A DNA stretch of 12,166 nt from an uncultured Eubacteriales bacterium (GTDB lineage Bacteria > Bacillota > Clostridia > Lachnospirales > Bianqueaceae). Below are positions 1-7,067 of this stretch, in pieces. Under the pieces are notes generated by a model, which had not been told where the DNA came from, searched no databases, and saw only the letters and a program-made list of their open reading frames with translations. The stretch lies in assembly GCA_902493345.1 (NCBI GenBank), contig CABUPM010000067.1:1-12166 (forward strand), in the 5' to 3' direction. The position numbers and the translations under genes are program-made. Position 1 is the first letter of the stretch; the number at the start of each line of letters is the position of its first letter.

Positions 1-782
1 GCCGCCAACGCCTGCGCTGCCCGCAGATACGCGAGATTTCCACGCGGGCTTACTCCCAGCGCCACATCGTCCCGCTGCCTTGTCTTATCCACAATATCCA
101 CCGAATACGCCGCCACATCCGGATGGATGTATACTGTTTTGATACTCTCCTGCATCTCCAGAAGCTCTTCTCGGGTGCAGACGCTGTGAATCTCCTCTAC
201 CGGCGCTCCTGCCACGAAACGCCGCAGAATCTCCAGCGTATCCTCCTTTTCCGTATATCCCATGGACAGCTGCATGATAAAACGGTCCAGTTGTGCTTCC
301 GGCAGAGGGAAGGTTCCCTGCGTCTCCACAGGATTCTGTGTCGCGATGACAAAAAACGGTTTTTCCAGCGGATATGTCGTTCCGTCTACAGTAATCTGCT
401 TCTCCTCCATACTCTCCAGAAGACTGGACTGTGTACGAGGCGTCGCACGATTAATCTCATCCGCCAGCAAAATATTCGTAAAGAGCGCTCCCTGCCGGAA
501 TACAAATTCTCCTTCTTTTTGGTTGTAATAGTTGATTCCGATCAGATCGGACGGTAAAAGATCCGGCGTAAACTGGATTCTCTTAAAATCCGTCCCGATA
601 GACTTGGCAAGCGCCTTAGCCATCATGGTCTTTCCCGTTCCCGGTACGTCCTCCAGCAATACATGCCCTCCGGCCAACATTGCCGCAAGAATCTGCTCGA
701 TGATTGTCCCTTTTCCTACGATTACCTTTTCTACGTTGCCGCGAATCTTACCGGTAAGCTCCTGTACTTGCTGAATGTCCAT
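1..782 (-). CDS. MoxR-family AAA+ ATPase (3' end beyond window)
   Basis: The 260 visible codons, starting MDIQQVQELTGKIRGNVEKV, read as a MoxR-type AAA+ ATPase, a chaperone-like ATPase family that often works with DUF58/VWA-domain proteins. Seen: Walker A at residues 44-52 (EDVPGTGKT), Walker B at 105-111 (LLADEIN), sensor-1 region ATQNP at 147-151, and the family-typical FPLPEAQLDRF at 158-168. A C-terminal lid begins before the edge; full-length members have about 310-330 residues, so roughly 50-70 are missing. The start is the ATG at 782, with a GGGGG Shine-Dalgarno about six bases upstream. Its start lies only 12 nt after the esterase stop codon, so it is probably the fourth gene of that operon. 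DUF58 or transglutaminase-like partners would be expected beyond the left edge (inference). Family assignment is firm; the biological substrate is unknown. Confidence 0.95.
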   Translation of the reverse strand, partial: MDIQQVQELTGKIRGNVEKVIVGKGTIIEQILAAMLAGGHVLLEDVPGTGKTMMAKALAKSIGTDFKRIQFTPDLLPSDLIGINYYNQKEGEFVFRQGALFTNILLADEINRATPRTQSSLLESMEEKQITVDGTTYPLEKPFFVIATQNPVETQGTFPLPEAQLDRFIMQLSMGYTEKEDTLEILRRFVAGAPVEEIHSVCTREELLEMQESIKTVYIHPDVAAYSVDIVDKTRQRDDVALGVSPRGNLAYLRAAQALA

Positions 783-794
783 GATATCCCCCTT

Positions 795-1811
795 TTATCT
801 ATACTTTTTTAATTGTTCACTCAGATTGGCCGCCATGATCTCATGTCCCTCATCCGAAGGATGCAGCAGATCTGTGCTGAGTCCTGAAAAATCATCCAGA
901 ATCTCCTGCCCGTCCAGCACCGTCACTTCCGGATCCGGATACTCCTTAAGGATTCTGGTAAAGCCATAATATCTTCTGGTTCCGTCATTATCCTCCATCT
1001 GCTGATAGCCGGATCCTGCCCTAAAAGGCGTAATGACTACAACCTTCGTCTCCGGCGCGGCTTCCCGAATTCTCCGGATCAGATGATACGCTCTCTCCTG
1101 GAAAACATCCTCCGGAAAACGTCTCAGCATATTGATCCCCAGCTCCAGTGTAACCAGGTTCATCTGCGGCGCCAGCTCCGCCAGATACTCCACGACCGAC
1201 GCATCACAGAAACAGGATCCCGCGATAGATTTGTTATACAAGTCCATGTTCAGCTTTCTGGCCGTACGCATCGCATACGCGTTAATCCCCAGATGCGCTT
1301 CTCCTCCAAAAGTAATCGATGAACCATAAGCCATCCACTTATATTCCGGTACTTCCTCCTTTTTCGGCGGACGTACTGTATGTCCTACAAAATCCGCGCC
1401 GTAATAGATCACGGCAGACTCCTTATCCATGACAATTCTCCATACATCCGAAGAAAAACGGTGGCCCTGCAGTACTTCCTGCTTCAGATCCTTGAATCCG
1501 GCCGGTTCCTCCAGATGAAATGTACTGATTCGTCCCGCGGGAAGATCCAACACCTTTTGCAGGAAATTTCCCCGGTATACAAAAATCCGGTTATCACTCT
1601 CATACGCCGCCAGAGATATCCTGAAAAAATGCGCATCCGTCACAAAACGGATCTCACAGCCAACCGGCATCTGACTATACATCCTTCCACGGTCGTGATC
1701 CTGATATCCTAAACCATACCGCACCTTTTCAGGAAACCTTTGCAGAACCTTGCCACCCAGTCTATCTTCCAGAGCGGCTACATTATGAAACTCCATATTA
1801 TCGTATATCAT
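795..1811 (-). CDS. Two-domain SGNH/GDSL-type esterase
   Basis: Probable carbohydrate or small-molecule esterase of 338 residues. In numbering from the ATG at 1814, residues 1-155 form a beta-rich N-terminal region and residues 158-339 an SGNH hydrolase domain. Catalytic blocks are visible: block I YGSSIT (163-168; nucleophile probably Ser166, with Ser replacing the Asp of GDS), block II Gly around NKSIAGS (194-200), block III LGIN (225-228), and block V DLLH (315-318) with the catalytic Asp and His. The arrangement of a jelly-roll-like domain before SGNH resembles CE2-type acetylesterases and SsfX3-like proteins (inference). No signal peptide is seen, so it is probably cytoplasmic. Two adjacent ATGs exist; AGGAG at 1818-1822 lies 3 nt from the first (1814) and 6 nt from the second (1811), so 1811 is preferred. 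It sits between the isomerase-like gene and moxR. Confidence 0.88.
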   Translation of the reverse strand: MIYDNMEFHNVAALEDRLGGKVLQRFPEKVRYGLGYQDHDRGRMYSQMPVGCEIRFVTDAHFFRISLAAYESDNRIFVYRGNFLQKVLDLPAGRISTFHLEEPAGFKDLKQEVLQGHRFSSDVWRIVMDKESAVIYYGADFVGHTVRPPKKEEVPEYKWMAYGSSITFGGEAHLGINAYAMRTARKLNMDLYNKSIAGSCFCDASVVEYLAELAPQMNLVTLELGINMLRRFPEDVFQERAYHLIRRIREAAPETKVVVITPFRAGSGYQQMEDNDGTRRYYGFTRILKEYPDPEVTVLDGQEILDDFSGLSTDLLHPSDEGHEIMAANLSEQLKKYR

Positions 1812-1831
1812 CATATTCTCCTAATAATAAC

Positions 1832-1869
1832 AGACAGCGGTCTGTATATCGCTATACATCCCGCTGCCT
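1832..1869 (-). other. Strong intergenic hairpin with GCGA tetraloop
   Basis: Read on the minus strand, CAGCGG pairs with CCGCTG (1861-1866 with 1835-1840) and TGTATA pairs with TATACA, closing a GCGA (GNRA-type) loop at 1849-1852. The two helices are separated by GA opposite GA, a tandem sheared G-A arrangement. Three more pairs (A-U, G-C, G-U) extend the base. No U-tract follows, so it is not a standard terminator. It lies 21 nt after the isomerase stop and ends about 10 nt before the esterase Shine-Dalgarno. A role in mRNA 3'-end protection, processing or translation control is inference. Confidence 0.7.
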
Positions 1870-1890
1870 TATTTTTACAAACTCAAAGAA

Positions 1891-3375
1891 TCAGGCAAAG
1901 GGATTCTCGCTGGGATACAGCATTCCCTTGGGCTGATTGAACGCTACGTCTTCAACGCCAAGATACTTCAATACGGCAAACAGAGACTTGCCGACATGAT
2001 CAAACGCAACCGCGCCGTGATGCGGATAATGCTTCTGAATCAATACATGACGGTAGAAGCGTCCCATCTCCGGAATCGCGAATACGCCGATGCCGCCGAA
2101 GGAACGGGTCGCAACCGGCAGTACCTCACCCTCTGCTACATAAGAACGCAGATTGCCGTCAGAATCACACTGCAAACGGTAGAAGGTGATCGGAGAAGCA
2201 GCGATGTCTCCTTCCAGGGTTCCGCGAGTGAAGTCCGGCTCTCCTCCGTTCTCCAGAAGACGGTTCTGAATCAGCTGATACTTGACCGCACGGTCAGCGC
2301 ACATCTTGCAGGCCGGTGTATTGCCGCAATGGAAGCCCATGAAGGTATCCGTAATCGTATAATCGAACTTACCGGCGATATCCTCATCGTAAATGTACTT
2401 CGGTACGGAGTTGTTGATGTCCAGAAGCGTTACCGCGTCTCCTGTGATGCAAGCGCCGATATACTCGGACAACGCGCCATAGATATCTACTTCGCAGGCT
2501 ACCGGAATGCCTCTGGCCGCCAGACGGGAATTTACATAGCAAGGCTCAAATCCGAACTGAGACGGGAACGCGGGCCAGCACTTGTCAGCGAATACCACAT
2601 AATCGCGGCTTCCCTTATGCTCCTCTGCCCAATCCAGCAGCGTCAGCTCAAACTGCGCCATACGAGGCAGCAGATCCGGATACTGATTGCCGCTATGGCC
2701 CAGCTCCTCTGCCATTTCTTTACATACATCGTCAATTCTCGGATCATTGGCATGCGCCTTATAGGATACCAGCAGATCCAGCTCGGAATTCTCCTCGATC
2801 TCGACTCCCAGCTCATACAGTCCCTTGATCGGAGCGTTGCAGGCAAAGAAATCCTGCGGACGAGGTCCGAAAGTGATTACCTTCAGTCCGGCCAGTCCCA
2901 GAATCGTTCTGGCAATCGGAACGAACTCTACGATCATATCCGCGATCTCTTCTGCTGTTCCGATCGGATACTCCGGAATATACGCACGGATGCCGCGCAT
3001 CTTGAGGTTATAGGAGCAGTTCAGCATGCCGCAGTAAGCGTCTCCGCGTCCGTTGATCATATCTCCGTCGCCTTCCGCTGCTGCCACATACATAACCGGG
3101 CCGTCAAAATTCTTCGCGATCAGTGTCTCCGGTGTCTCCGGTCCAAAGTTGCCCAGATATACTACCAATGCGTTTACACCGGCCTTTTTGATCTCCTCGA
3201 CCGCTGCCAGCATATCCTTTTCATTCTCTACCATCTTTTCGGCACGATAAAAATCCATGCCCTTGGCCTTCACTGCTGCCTCTACCGCCTTGCTGCGGCG
3301 CTCAGACAGAGCAATCGGAAAACAGTCGCGGCTAACGGCGATCATTCCCATTTTTACTACAGGTACATTACTCAT
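1891..3375 (-). CDS. L-fucose/L-arabinose isomerase family protein
   Basis: A 494-residue protein related to L-fucose isomerase (FucI) and the broader COG2407 sugar isomerases, which interconvert aldoses and ketoses using a divalent metal. Likely metal ligands, by analogy with the Glu/Asp/His set of FucI, are Glu295 in ACEVDIYGA, Asp319 in TLLDINN, and His452 or His453 in HYPHHGAVAFDH. The protein is about 100 residues shorter than E. coli FucI, so the sugar cannot be named; it may act on a different deoxy-sugar or pentose. The ATG at 3375 is preferred because GGAGG lies 8 nt upstream; the in-frame ATG at 3390 overlaps that ribosome site. It follows the DUF4867 gene by 38 nt and is probably co-transcribed with it. 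No sugar kinase, aldolase or transporter is visible in the window. Confidence 0.88.
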   Translation of the reverse strand: MSNVPVVKMGMIAVSRDCFPIALSERRSKAVEAAVKAKGMDFYRAEKMVENEKDMLAAVEEIKKAGVNALVVYLGNFGPETPETLIAKNFDGPVMYVAAAEGDGDMINGRGDAYCGMLNCSYNLKMRGIRAYIPEYPIGTAEEIADMIVEFVPIARTILGLAGLKVITFGPRPQDFFACNAPIKGLYELGVEIEENSELDLLVSYKAHANDPRIDDVCKEMAEELGHSGNQYPDLLPRMAQFELTLLDWAEEHKGSRDYVVFADKCWPAFPSQFGFEPCYVNSRLAARGIPVACEVDIYGALSEYIGACITGDAVTLLDINNSVPKYIYDEDIAGKFDYTITDTFMGFHCGNTPACKMCADRAVKYQLIQNRLLENGGEPDFTRGTLEGDIAASPITFYRLQCDSDGNLRSYVAEGEVLPVATRSFGGIGVFAIPEMGRFYRHVLIQKHYPHHGAVAFDHVGKSLFAVLKYLGVEDVAFNQPKGMLYPSENPFA

Positions 3376-3413
3376 TTTTCCAACCTCCACATTTATTTTC
3401 TTTCAGAAAGAAC

Positions 3414-4040
3414 TCAAACTCTGAGATTCTCTCCCGTAAGACCCACATAAGCGCCGGATGCCGCTTCCGAAGACTCCGCATGCGCCAGGAGCCACTTGTT
3501 GCGCGCCGTCATCCATTGATCTTCCAGGCACTGCGGCTCGTATTCCGGCTTATCCGTATTGGTTCCTCTGGGCAGTACAATTACAACCCGGAACCCTTCC
3601 TCCTCCGGTCCATTGCACGGCGCATAATGAAGCGTCGTCGCATACAGCTCTACTCCCATTCCTGCCGGAAGCAGAAACGCCGCGACCTTATCGGTTGAAT
3701 ATACGCCATTTTCAATCTCGTCCTGTTTTCCAAGAAGCAGAATCACATCGTCCGCCGCGATATCCACCTCAGAATCCCTGTGGTATTCCAGACAATTCAG
3801 CAGATGATTGCTGCCGTTGCAGTATCCGAGCTGAATGGGCATTCCGCCGTAAGCCCGATCCTGCAGCGCCTTGCTGACCTCAGTCTTCTCCAGACTCTCA
3901 TCGGACGGAACATAGATCGTATGATCCAGCGGCTTCTCACTGCAGTCTCTCAGCGTGTCCAGCAATGCTGTAAAATCATAGCCTTCCATCACTTTTCCGT
4001 ATCTGGAAAAAGCCGGATCCGTTACCTTTTGAATCTTCAT
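3414..4040 (-). CDS. DUF4867 family protein, cupin-like
   Basis: A 208-residue protein that I recognise as DUF4867, a family without an established function. The middle has a cupin-like pattern: GYCNG (72-76), then NCLEYH (82-87) giving Glu85 and His87 as possible metal ligands, then LPAGMGVELYATTLHYAPC (124-142) with His138. This resembles the ligand spacing of cupin lyases and isomerases, so a sugar-acid or sugar-processing enzyme is a reasonable inference. The start ATG at 4040 has AGGGGG eight bases upstream. It is the first gene after the promoter at 4075-4103, with a short leader of about 28 nt. Adjacency to the isomerase-like gene suggests a shared substrate pathway. Function is otherwise unassigned. 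Confidence 0.82.
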   Translation of the reverse strand: MKIQKVTDPAFSRYGKVMEGYDFTALLDTLRDCSEKPLDHTIYVPSDESLEKTEVSKALQDRAYGGMPIQLGYCNGSNHLLNCLEYHRDSEVDIAADDVILLLGKQDEIENGVYSTDKVAAFLLPAGMGVELYATTLHYAPCNGPEEEGFRVVIVLPRGTNTDKPEYEPQCLEDQWMTARNKWLLAHAESSEAASGAYVGLTGENLRV

Positions 4041-4074
4041 ACTGACTACCCCCTTATAAAATCTCTGCCTCTAT

Positions 4075-4103
4075 ATCATACTTTTTTTTTCTTCAATTGT
4101 CAA
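4075..4103 (-). promoter_or_regulatory. Sigma-A promoter of the minus-strand sugar operon
   Basis: On the minus strand, TTGACA (4098-4103, perfect consensus) is followed by a 17-nt A-rich spacer and TATGAT (4075-4080). Predicted transcription start is near 4068, leaving a leader of about 28 nt before the DUF4867 start. Its -35 box abuts the -35 box of the dnaA promoter with no gap. Confidence 0.85.
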
Positions 4104-4108
4104 TTGAA
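4092..4108. promoter_or_regulatory. 17-bp palindrome covering both -35 boxes (candidate operator)
   Basis: TTCAATTG-T-CAATTGAA is a perfect inverted repeat with a single central base. It contains the whole -35 box of the minus-strand promoter and five of the six bases of the dnaA -35 box. A protein bound here would block both promoters. The binding factor is unknown; an operator role is inference. Confidence 0.55.
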
Positions 4109-4132
4109 ATGCACCACTTTTTGTGGTATGAT
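4104..4132 (+). promoter_or_regulatory. Sigma-A promoter of dnaA
   Basis: TTGAAA (4104-4109), a 17-nt spacer, and TATGAT (4127-4132), preceded by TG at 4124-4125 to give an extended -10. Predicted start is near 4139, leaving a leader of about 165 nt that includes the upstream DnaA-box cluster. Within the spacer, ACCAC-TTTTT-GTGGT (4113-4127) is a further 5-bp inverted repeat reaching the first base of the -10 box. Confidence 0.85.
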
Positions 4133-4156
4133 AGAAAATAGATTCCATACTCCTGG

Positions 4157-4268
4157 AAAGATATCCACATGATGTGGATATCTTTGTGGACTACTATGTG
4201 AAAATCTTGTGTATATTTTCTGGACTGCCCTTTTTTACTGAAACTTTTAGTGGATAAAGATATCCACA
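4157..4268. other. Upstream DnaA-box cluster of oriC, in the dnaA leader
   Basis: Near-consensus DnaA boxes (consensus TTATCCACA) are ATATCCACA at 4161-4169 (+), its inverse at 4173-4181 (-), AGTGGATAA at 4249-4257 (reads TTATCCACT on -), and ATATCCACA at 4260-4268 (+). The first two form the arms of a 29-bp palindrome, 4157-4185, perfect except for its central base. Placement just after the dnaA promoter suggests autorepression by DnaA together with a structural role in a two-part origin, as known for Firmicutes such as Bacillus subtilis. No gene lies between 4041 and 4304. Confidence 0.8.
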
Positions 4269-4304
4269 AAGGTTGGTCCGACTGATATGGAGGTTATACC
4301 TACT

Positions 4305-5654
4305 ATGAATCCACAAATGATCTACTCCGATATACAGAAACTCCTGAAAAATCAGCTGTCGGAGACAACTTACAACACCTGGTTCGGGAAAACGCAGGCT
4401 GTTAAAATTCTGGAACAGGACGGAAAACACGTTCTTGTACTAAAGGCAGAATCAGAACTCGGACAAAACCTGATTACCAACCGTTTTAAGGACCAGATTC
4501 AGTCCTGCTTTGAAACTCTCGGCTATGATGATTATACGTTTCAGGTCATTCTGGATGATAAGGAATTGCAGACTTCTTCCGCTTCCCCTGAAAAGGATCT
4601 GGAAGCCAAAAAGCTGCAGGCCTTTTTAAACCCTCGTTATACCTTCGAATCCTTTGTTGAAGGAACGCATAACAAGCTGGCCTACCACTCCTGTCTGGCC
4701 GTTGCCGACTGGCCCGGAAACACCTACAACCCGCTGTTTATCTGGGGGGATTCCGGTCTTGGCAAGACACACCTTCTGCACGCGATCGGCAATCATGTGC
4801 TGGACAACGATCCGGATAAAAACGTACTCTATGTACCTTCCGAGACCTTTATGAACGAGCTTATCAATTCCATCAGCTCCGGCAAAAGCGACGCATTCCG
4901 CGAAAAATACCGCCAGATTGATGTGCTGCTCATCGATGACATTCAATTTCTCGGTAAAAAAGAAGCGACGCAGGATGAATTTTTCCATACCTTTAATACG
5001 CTATATAATAGTAATAAGCAGATTGTCATCTGCTCCGACCGGCCGCCGGAAGAGATCGAACACCTGGCCGAAAGGATCCGTTCCCGTTTCAAATGGGGAC
5101 TTACCGTGGATATTCAATCCCCCGATTACGAAACCAGAATCGCTATATTAAAGAAGAAAGTCGAACAAAGCAATCTTCAGGTCGACATGGAAGTTCTGAG
5201 CTTTATTGCCGATCATATCAACTCCAACATCCGGGATCTGGAAGGAGCGCTTACCCGTGTGGAGGCTTATTGCAAGCTTCTCAGCCCGGATACGCCGATC
5301 ACCATCGATATCGCTTCCCGCGCGCTGAAGGACTACGCCGGCAACGACATCAAAAAGATCATCTCCTGCCAGCGGATCATCGAGACCGTCAGCGAATATT
5401 ACGGCATTACCGTAGAAGATATCAAATCCAAGAAAAAACCGCAGAATATCGTTTATCCCCGGCAGATCGCCATGTATCTGTGCCGCAAGCTCACCACCGA
5501 TCCGCTGAAAACCATAGGCGCCGCGTTGGGAGGCCGGGATCATACGACGATCATGCACGGCGCGGATAAGATCTCCGACGATCTGAAAGATACCCATAAT
5601 GAAGAATTGGTCCGTTCCCTGAACGACATCGAACACCGTCTTACGGGAGAATAA
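4305..5654 (+). CDS. dnaA: Chromosomal replication initiator DnaA
   Basis: DnaA binds DnaA boxes in oriC, forms an ATP-dependent filament and opens the duplex to load the helicase. The protein has 449 residues, close to B. subtilis DnaA (446). Visible domains: N-terminal helicase/SirA-interaction type domain I (about 1-85), a short linker, AAA+ domain III with Walker A GDSGLGKT (148-155) and Walker B VLLIDD (207-212), and domain IV with the DNA-binding signature TIGAALGGRDHTTIMHG (about 403-419). The ATG at 4305 is chosen: GGAGG at 4289-4293 serves it, with an 11-nt spacing. The in-frame ATG at 4287 overlaps that site and has no ribosome site of its own. No terminator is seen before dnaN, so a dnaA-dnaN transcript is likely. 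DnaA boxes around its promoter suggest autoregulation. Confidence 0.98.
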   Translation: MNPQMIYSDIQKLLKNQLSETTYNTWFGKTQAVKILEQDGKHVLVLKAESELGQNLITNRFKDQIQSCFETLGYDDYTFQVILDDKELQTSSASPEKDLEAKKLQAFLNPRYTFESFVEGTHNKLAYHSCLAVADWPGNTYNPLFIWGDSGLGKTHLLHAIGNHVLDNDPDKNVLYVPSETFMNELINSISSGKSDAFREKYRQIDVLLIDDIQFLGKKEATQDEFFHTFNTLYNSNKQIVICSDRPPEEIEHLAERIRSRFKWGLTVDIQSPDYETRIAILKKKVEQSNLQVDMEVLSFIADHINSNIRDLEGALTRVEAYCKLLSPDTPITIDIASRALKDYAGNDIKKIISCQRIIETVSEYYGITVEDIKSKKKPQNIVYPRQIAMYLCRKLTTDPLKTIGAALGGRDHTTIMHGADKISDDLKDTHNEELVRSLNDIEHRLTGE

Positions 5655-5845
5655 AAGTTATCCACTTTATCCACATTCACCTGTGTGGATATCGTGTGAA
5701 TACATGTTGATAACTTTTTTTCATGTTTTTTCCGAAAAATCGCCTTGTGGACTACTTCGGGTAATCCACAGGTTGTCCCAAATTATCCACACAGTTCTCA
5801 ACACGACTTTTTCTTATGGTTAAGCCTTTAAAATGACATTTCCCC

Positions 5846-5898
5846 AAATCCACAGCCCCTACTACTATTACTACTACTAAAGAATTATATATCTATTC
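5846..5898 (+). other. Candidate basal unwinding site: DnaA box, GC cluster, DnaA-trios, AT-rich element
   Basis: In order: a DnaA-box-like AAATCCACA (5846-5854), GCCCC (5855-5859), six trinucleotides TAC TAC TAT TAC TAC TAC (5860-5877), then an AT-rich stretch with TTATATATC (5885-5893). This is the order described for the B. subtilis unwinding region, where DnaA-trios guide DnaA onto single strands. The position, immediately upstream of dnaN, also agrees. Confidence 0.83.
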
Positions 5899-5903
5899 TC
5901 TTC

Positions 5904-5920
5904 GCATTCGCTCAGAATGC
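5904..5920. other. Short inverted repeat between unwinding element and dnaN
   Basis: GCATTC (5904-5909), loop GCTCA, GAATGC (5915-5920): a perfect 6-bp stem with a 5-nt loop. It lies just past the AT-rich element and nine bases before the DnaA box that abuts the dnaN ribosome site. Function is unknown; it could form in mRNA or in single-stranded origin DNA. Confidence 0.5.
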
Positions 5921-5949
5921 AGATCAAGTTATCCACAGGAGGTATCACT

Positions 5950-7053
5950 ATGAACATCATTTGCAACAAGTCTTCTCTGATCAAGGGTGTCGGGACCGTA
6001 ATCCGTGCTGTTTCTCAAAAAACAACCATGCCGATTTTACAGTGCATTTTGTTAAACGCAGAGGGAGATGTTTTTTCTCTGACGGGAAACGATCTGGAAC
6101 TGGGCGTATACTGCACAGCTGAGGCGGTTGTGAAAAAAGAGGGCAAGGTTGCCGTCAACGCTAAGATCTTTTCTGAGATTATCCGGAGACTACCGGAGGA
6201 AGAAGTGATCATCGATTCGGATGATCAGGATAATATCACCATTCAGAGCGGCAAATCCAAATTCAATATCCCGGGACAGAAGGGAGCCGATTTCCCGCTG
6301 CTGCCGGAGGTAAAGAGCGAAAACCAGATGGTGCTTCCGCAGAATGAATTCCGGCAGATGATTCAGAAAACAATTTTCTCTATCGCGCAGGAGGACAGCG
6401 GACGTCCGGTTCTGACAGGAGAACTGGTGGATGTAAGAGACGGATATCTGTATCTGGTCGCGGTAGACGGTTTCCGGATTTCCATGCAGCGGACCGAGAT
6501 CTCCGGCGATAAGACCTTCAAGATGACGGTTCCCGGAAAGACCTTAAACGAGCTGAATAAAATTCTCTCCAGTGAAGAAGACGATCTGATGACGGTGACA
6601 TTTACCGGACGCCACATTCTGTTCAAGATGGACAGCACCATTCTGGTTTCCCGTCTGTTGGAAGGAGAATTTCTCAATTACGAGCGGAATCTGAATATGA
6701 GCTTTACGACGAGAGCCTATGTCAACAAGCGGGAGCTTCTTGACAGTATCGATCGTGCCGCGCTGATCTCCAAGGAGGGCAAGAACAGTCCGGTTCGGTT
6801 TGATATCCGTCAGGATAAGATCATCATCACATCCAATACAGAAGCGGGAAGCGCTTATGAGGAAGTTCCCATCCGTCTGGAGGGAGAGGGCATGATCACC
6901 GCGTTCAATCCCAAATATTACATGGACGCGCTGCGGGCGATCGATGACGATACCGTGTGCATTCTGTATTCTTCTTCGCTGTCTCCCTGTATTATTCAGG
7001 GTTCTCAGACGGAGAACTACAAGTATTTCATTCTGCCGATCCGGCTGAACTGA
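5950..7053 (+). CDS. dnaN: DNA polymerase III beta sliding clamp
   Basis: The beta clamp is a ring-shaped homodimer that tethers DNA polymerase III and many repair proteins to DNA. The 367-residue length fits the family (about 365-380). Three repeated clamp folds are expected at roughly 1-120, 125-245 and 250-367. Recognisable parts include the early CNKSSLIKGV helix, VPGQKGADFPLLPE-like text after the first domain (NIPGQKGADFPLLPEV), and the conserved C-terminal ending ILPIRLN. The ATG at 5950 is preceded by AGGAGG (5937-5942) with a 7-nt spacing; an upstream in-frame ATG at 5917 lies inside the inverted repeat and has no ribosome site. It is followed after 14 nt by yaaA and is probably co-transcribed with dnaA. 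Confidence 0.98.
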   Translation: MNIICNKSSLIKGVGTVIRAVSQKTTMPILQCILLNAEGDVFSLTGNDLELGVYCTAEAVVKKEGKVAVNAKIFSEIIRRLPEEEVIIDSDDQDNITIQSGKSKFNIPGQKGADFPLLPEVKSENQMVLPQNEFRQMIQKTIFSIAQEDSGRPVLTGELVDVRDGYLYLVAVDGFRISMQRTEISGDKTFKMTVPGKTLNELNKILSSEEDDLMTVTFTGRHILFKMDSTILVSRLLEGEFLNYERNLNMSFTTRAYVNKRELLDSIDRAALISKEGKNSPVRFDIRQDKIIITSNTEAGSAYEEVPIRLEGEGMITAFNPKYYMDALRAIDDDTVCILYSSSLSPCIIQGSQTENYKYFILPIRLN

Positions 7054-7067
7054 GGAAGGAAAGAACT

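Larger units (their letters stand above)
5658..5937. other. Downstream DnaA-box cluster of oriC (dnaA-dnaN intergenic)
   Basis: This 295-nt gap holds the main origin. Perfect TTATCCACA boxes are at 5667-5675, 5783-5791 and 5929-5937, all on +. Single-mismatch boxes are TTATCCACT 5658-5666 (+), ATATCCACA on the minus strand at 5684-5692, TTATCAACA on the minus strand at 5705-5713, and TAATCCACA 5762-5770 (+). A weaker AAATCCACA at 5846-5854 precedes the unwinding element. The boxes at 5667-5675 and 5684-5692 face each other. No convincing separate dnaN promoter or dnaA terminator was seen here. Confidence 0.88.

Noticed and set aside
3376..3390. Upstream in-frame ATG for the isomerase-like gene
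   Set aside because: It directly overlaps the GGAGG ribosome site of the ATG at 3375, the same situation as at dnaA.
3398..3412. Palindrome TTCTTTC-A-GAAAGAA between the DUF4867 and isomerase genes
   Set aside because: It is AT-rich with a one-base centre, overlaps no promoter element and cannot form a stable hairpin; probably chance.
1996..3450. Long plus-strand open frame of 484 codons opposite the isomerase gene
   Set aside because: It is antisense to a gene with clear family features, its product is rich in Arg, Ile and His with no recognisable motif, and no ribosome site supports it.
4186..4248. Second promoter for dnaA around TATATT at 4212-4217
   Set aside because: No acceptable -35 box lies 16-18 nt upstream.
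4287..4304. Upstream in-frame ATG for dnaA
   Set aside because: It overlaps the GGAGG ribosome site that serves the ATG at 4305 and has no ribosome site itself; the longer start also adds residues not typical of DnaA.
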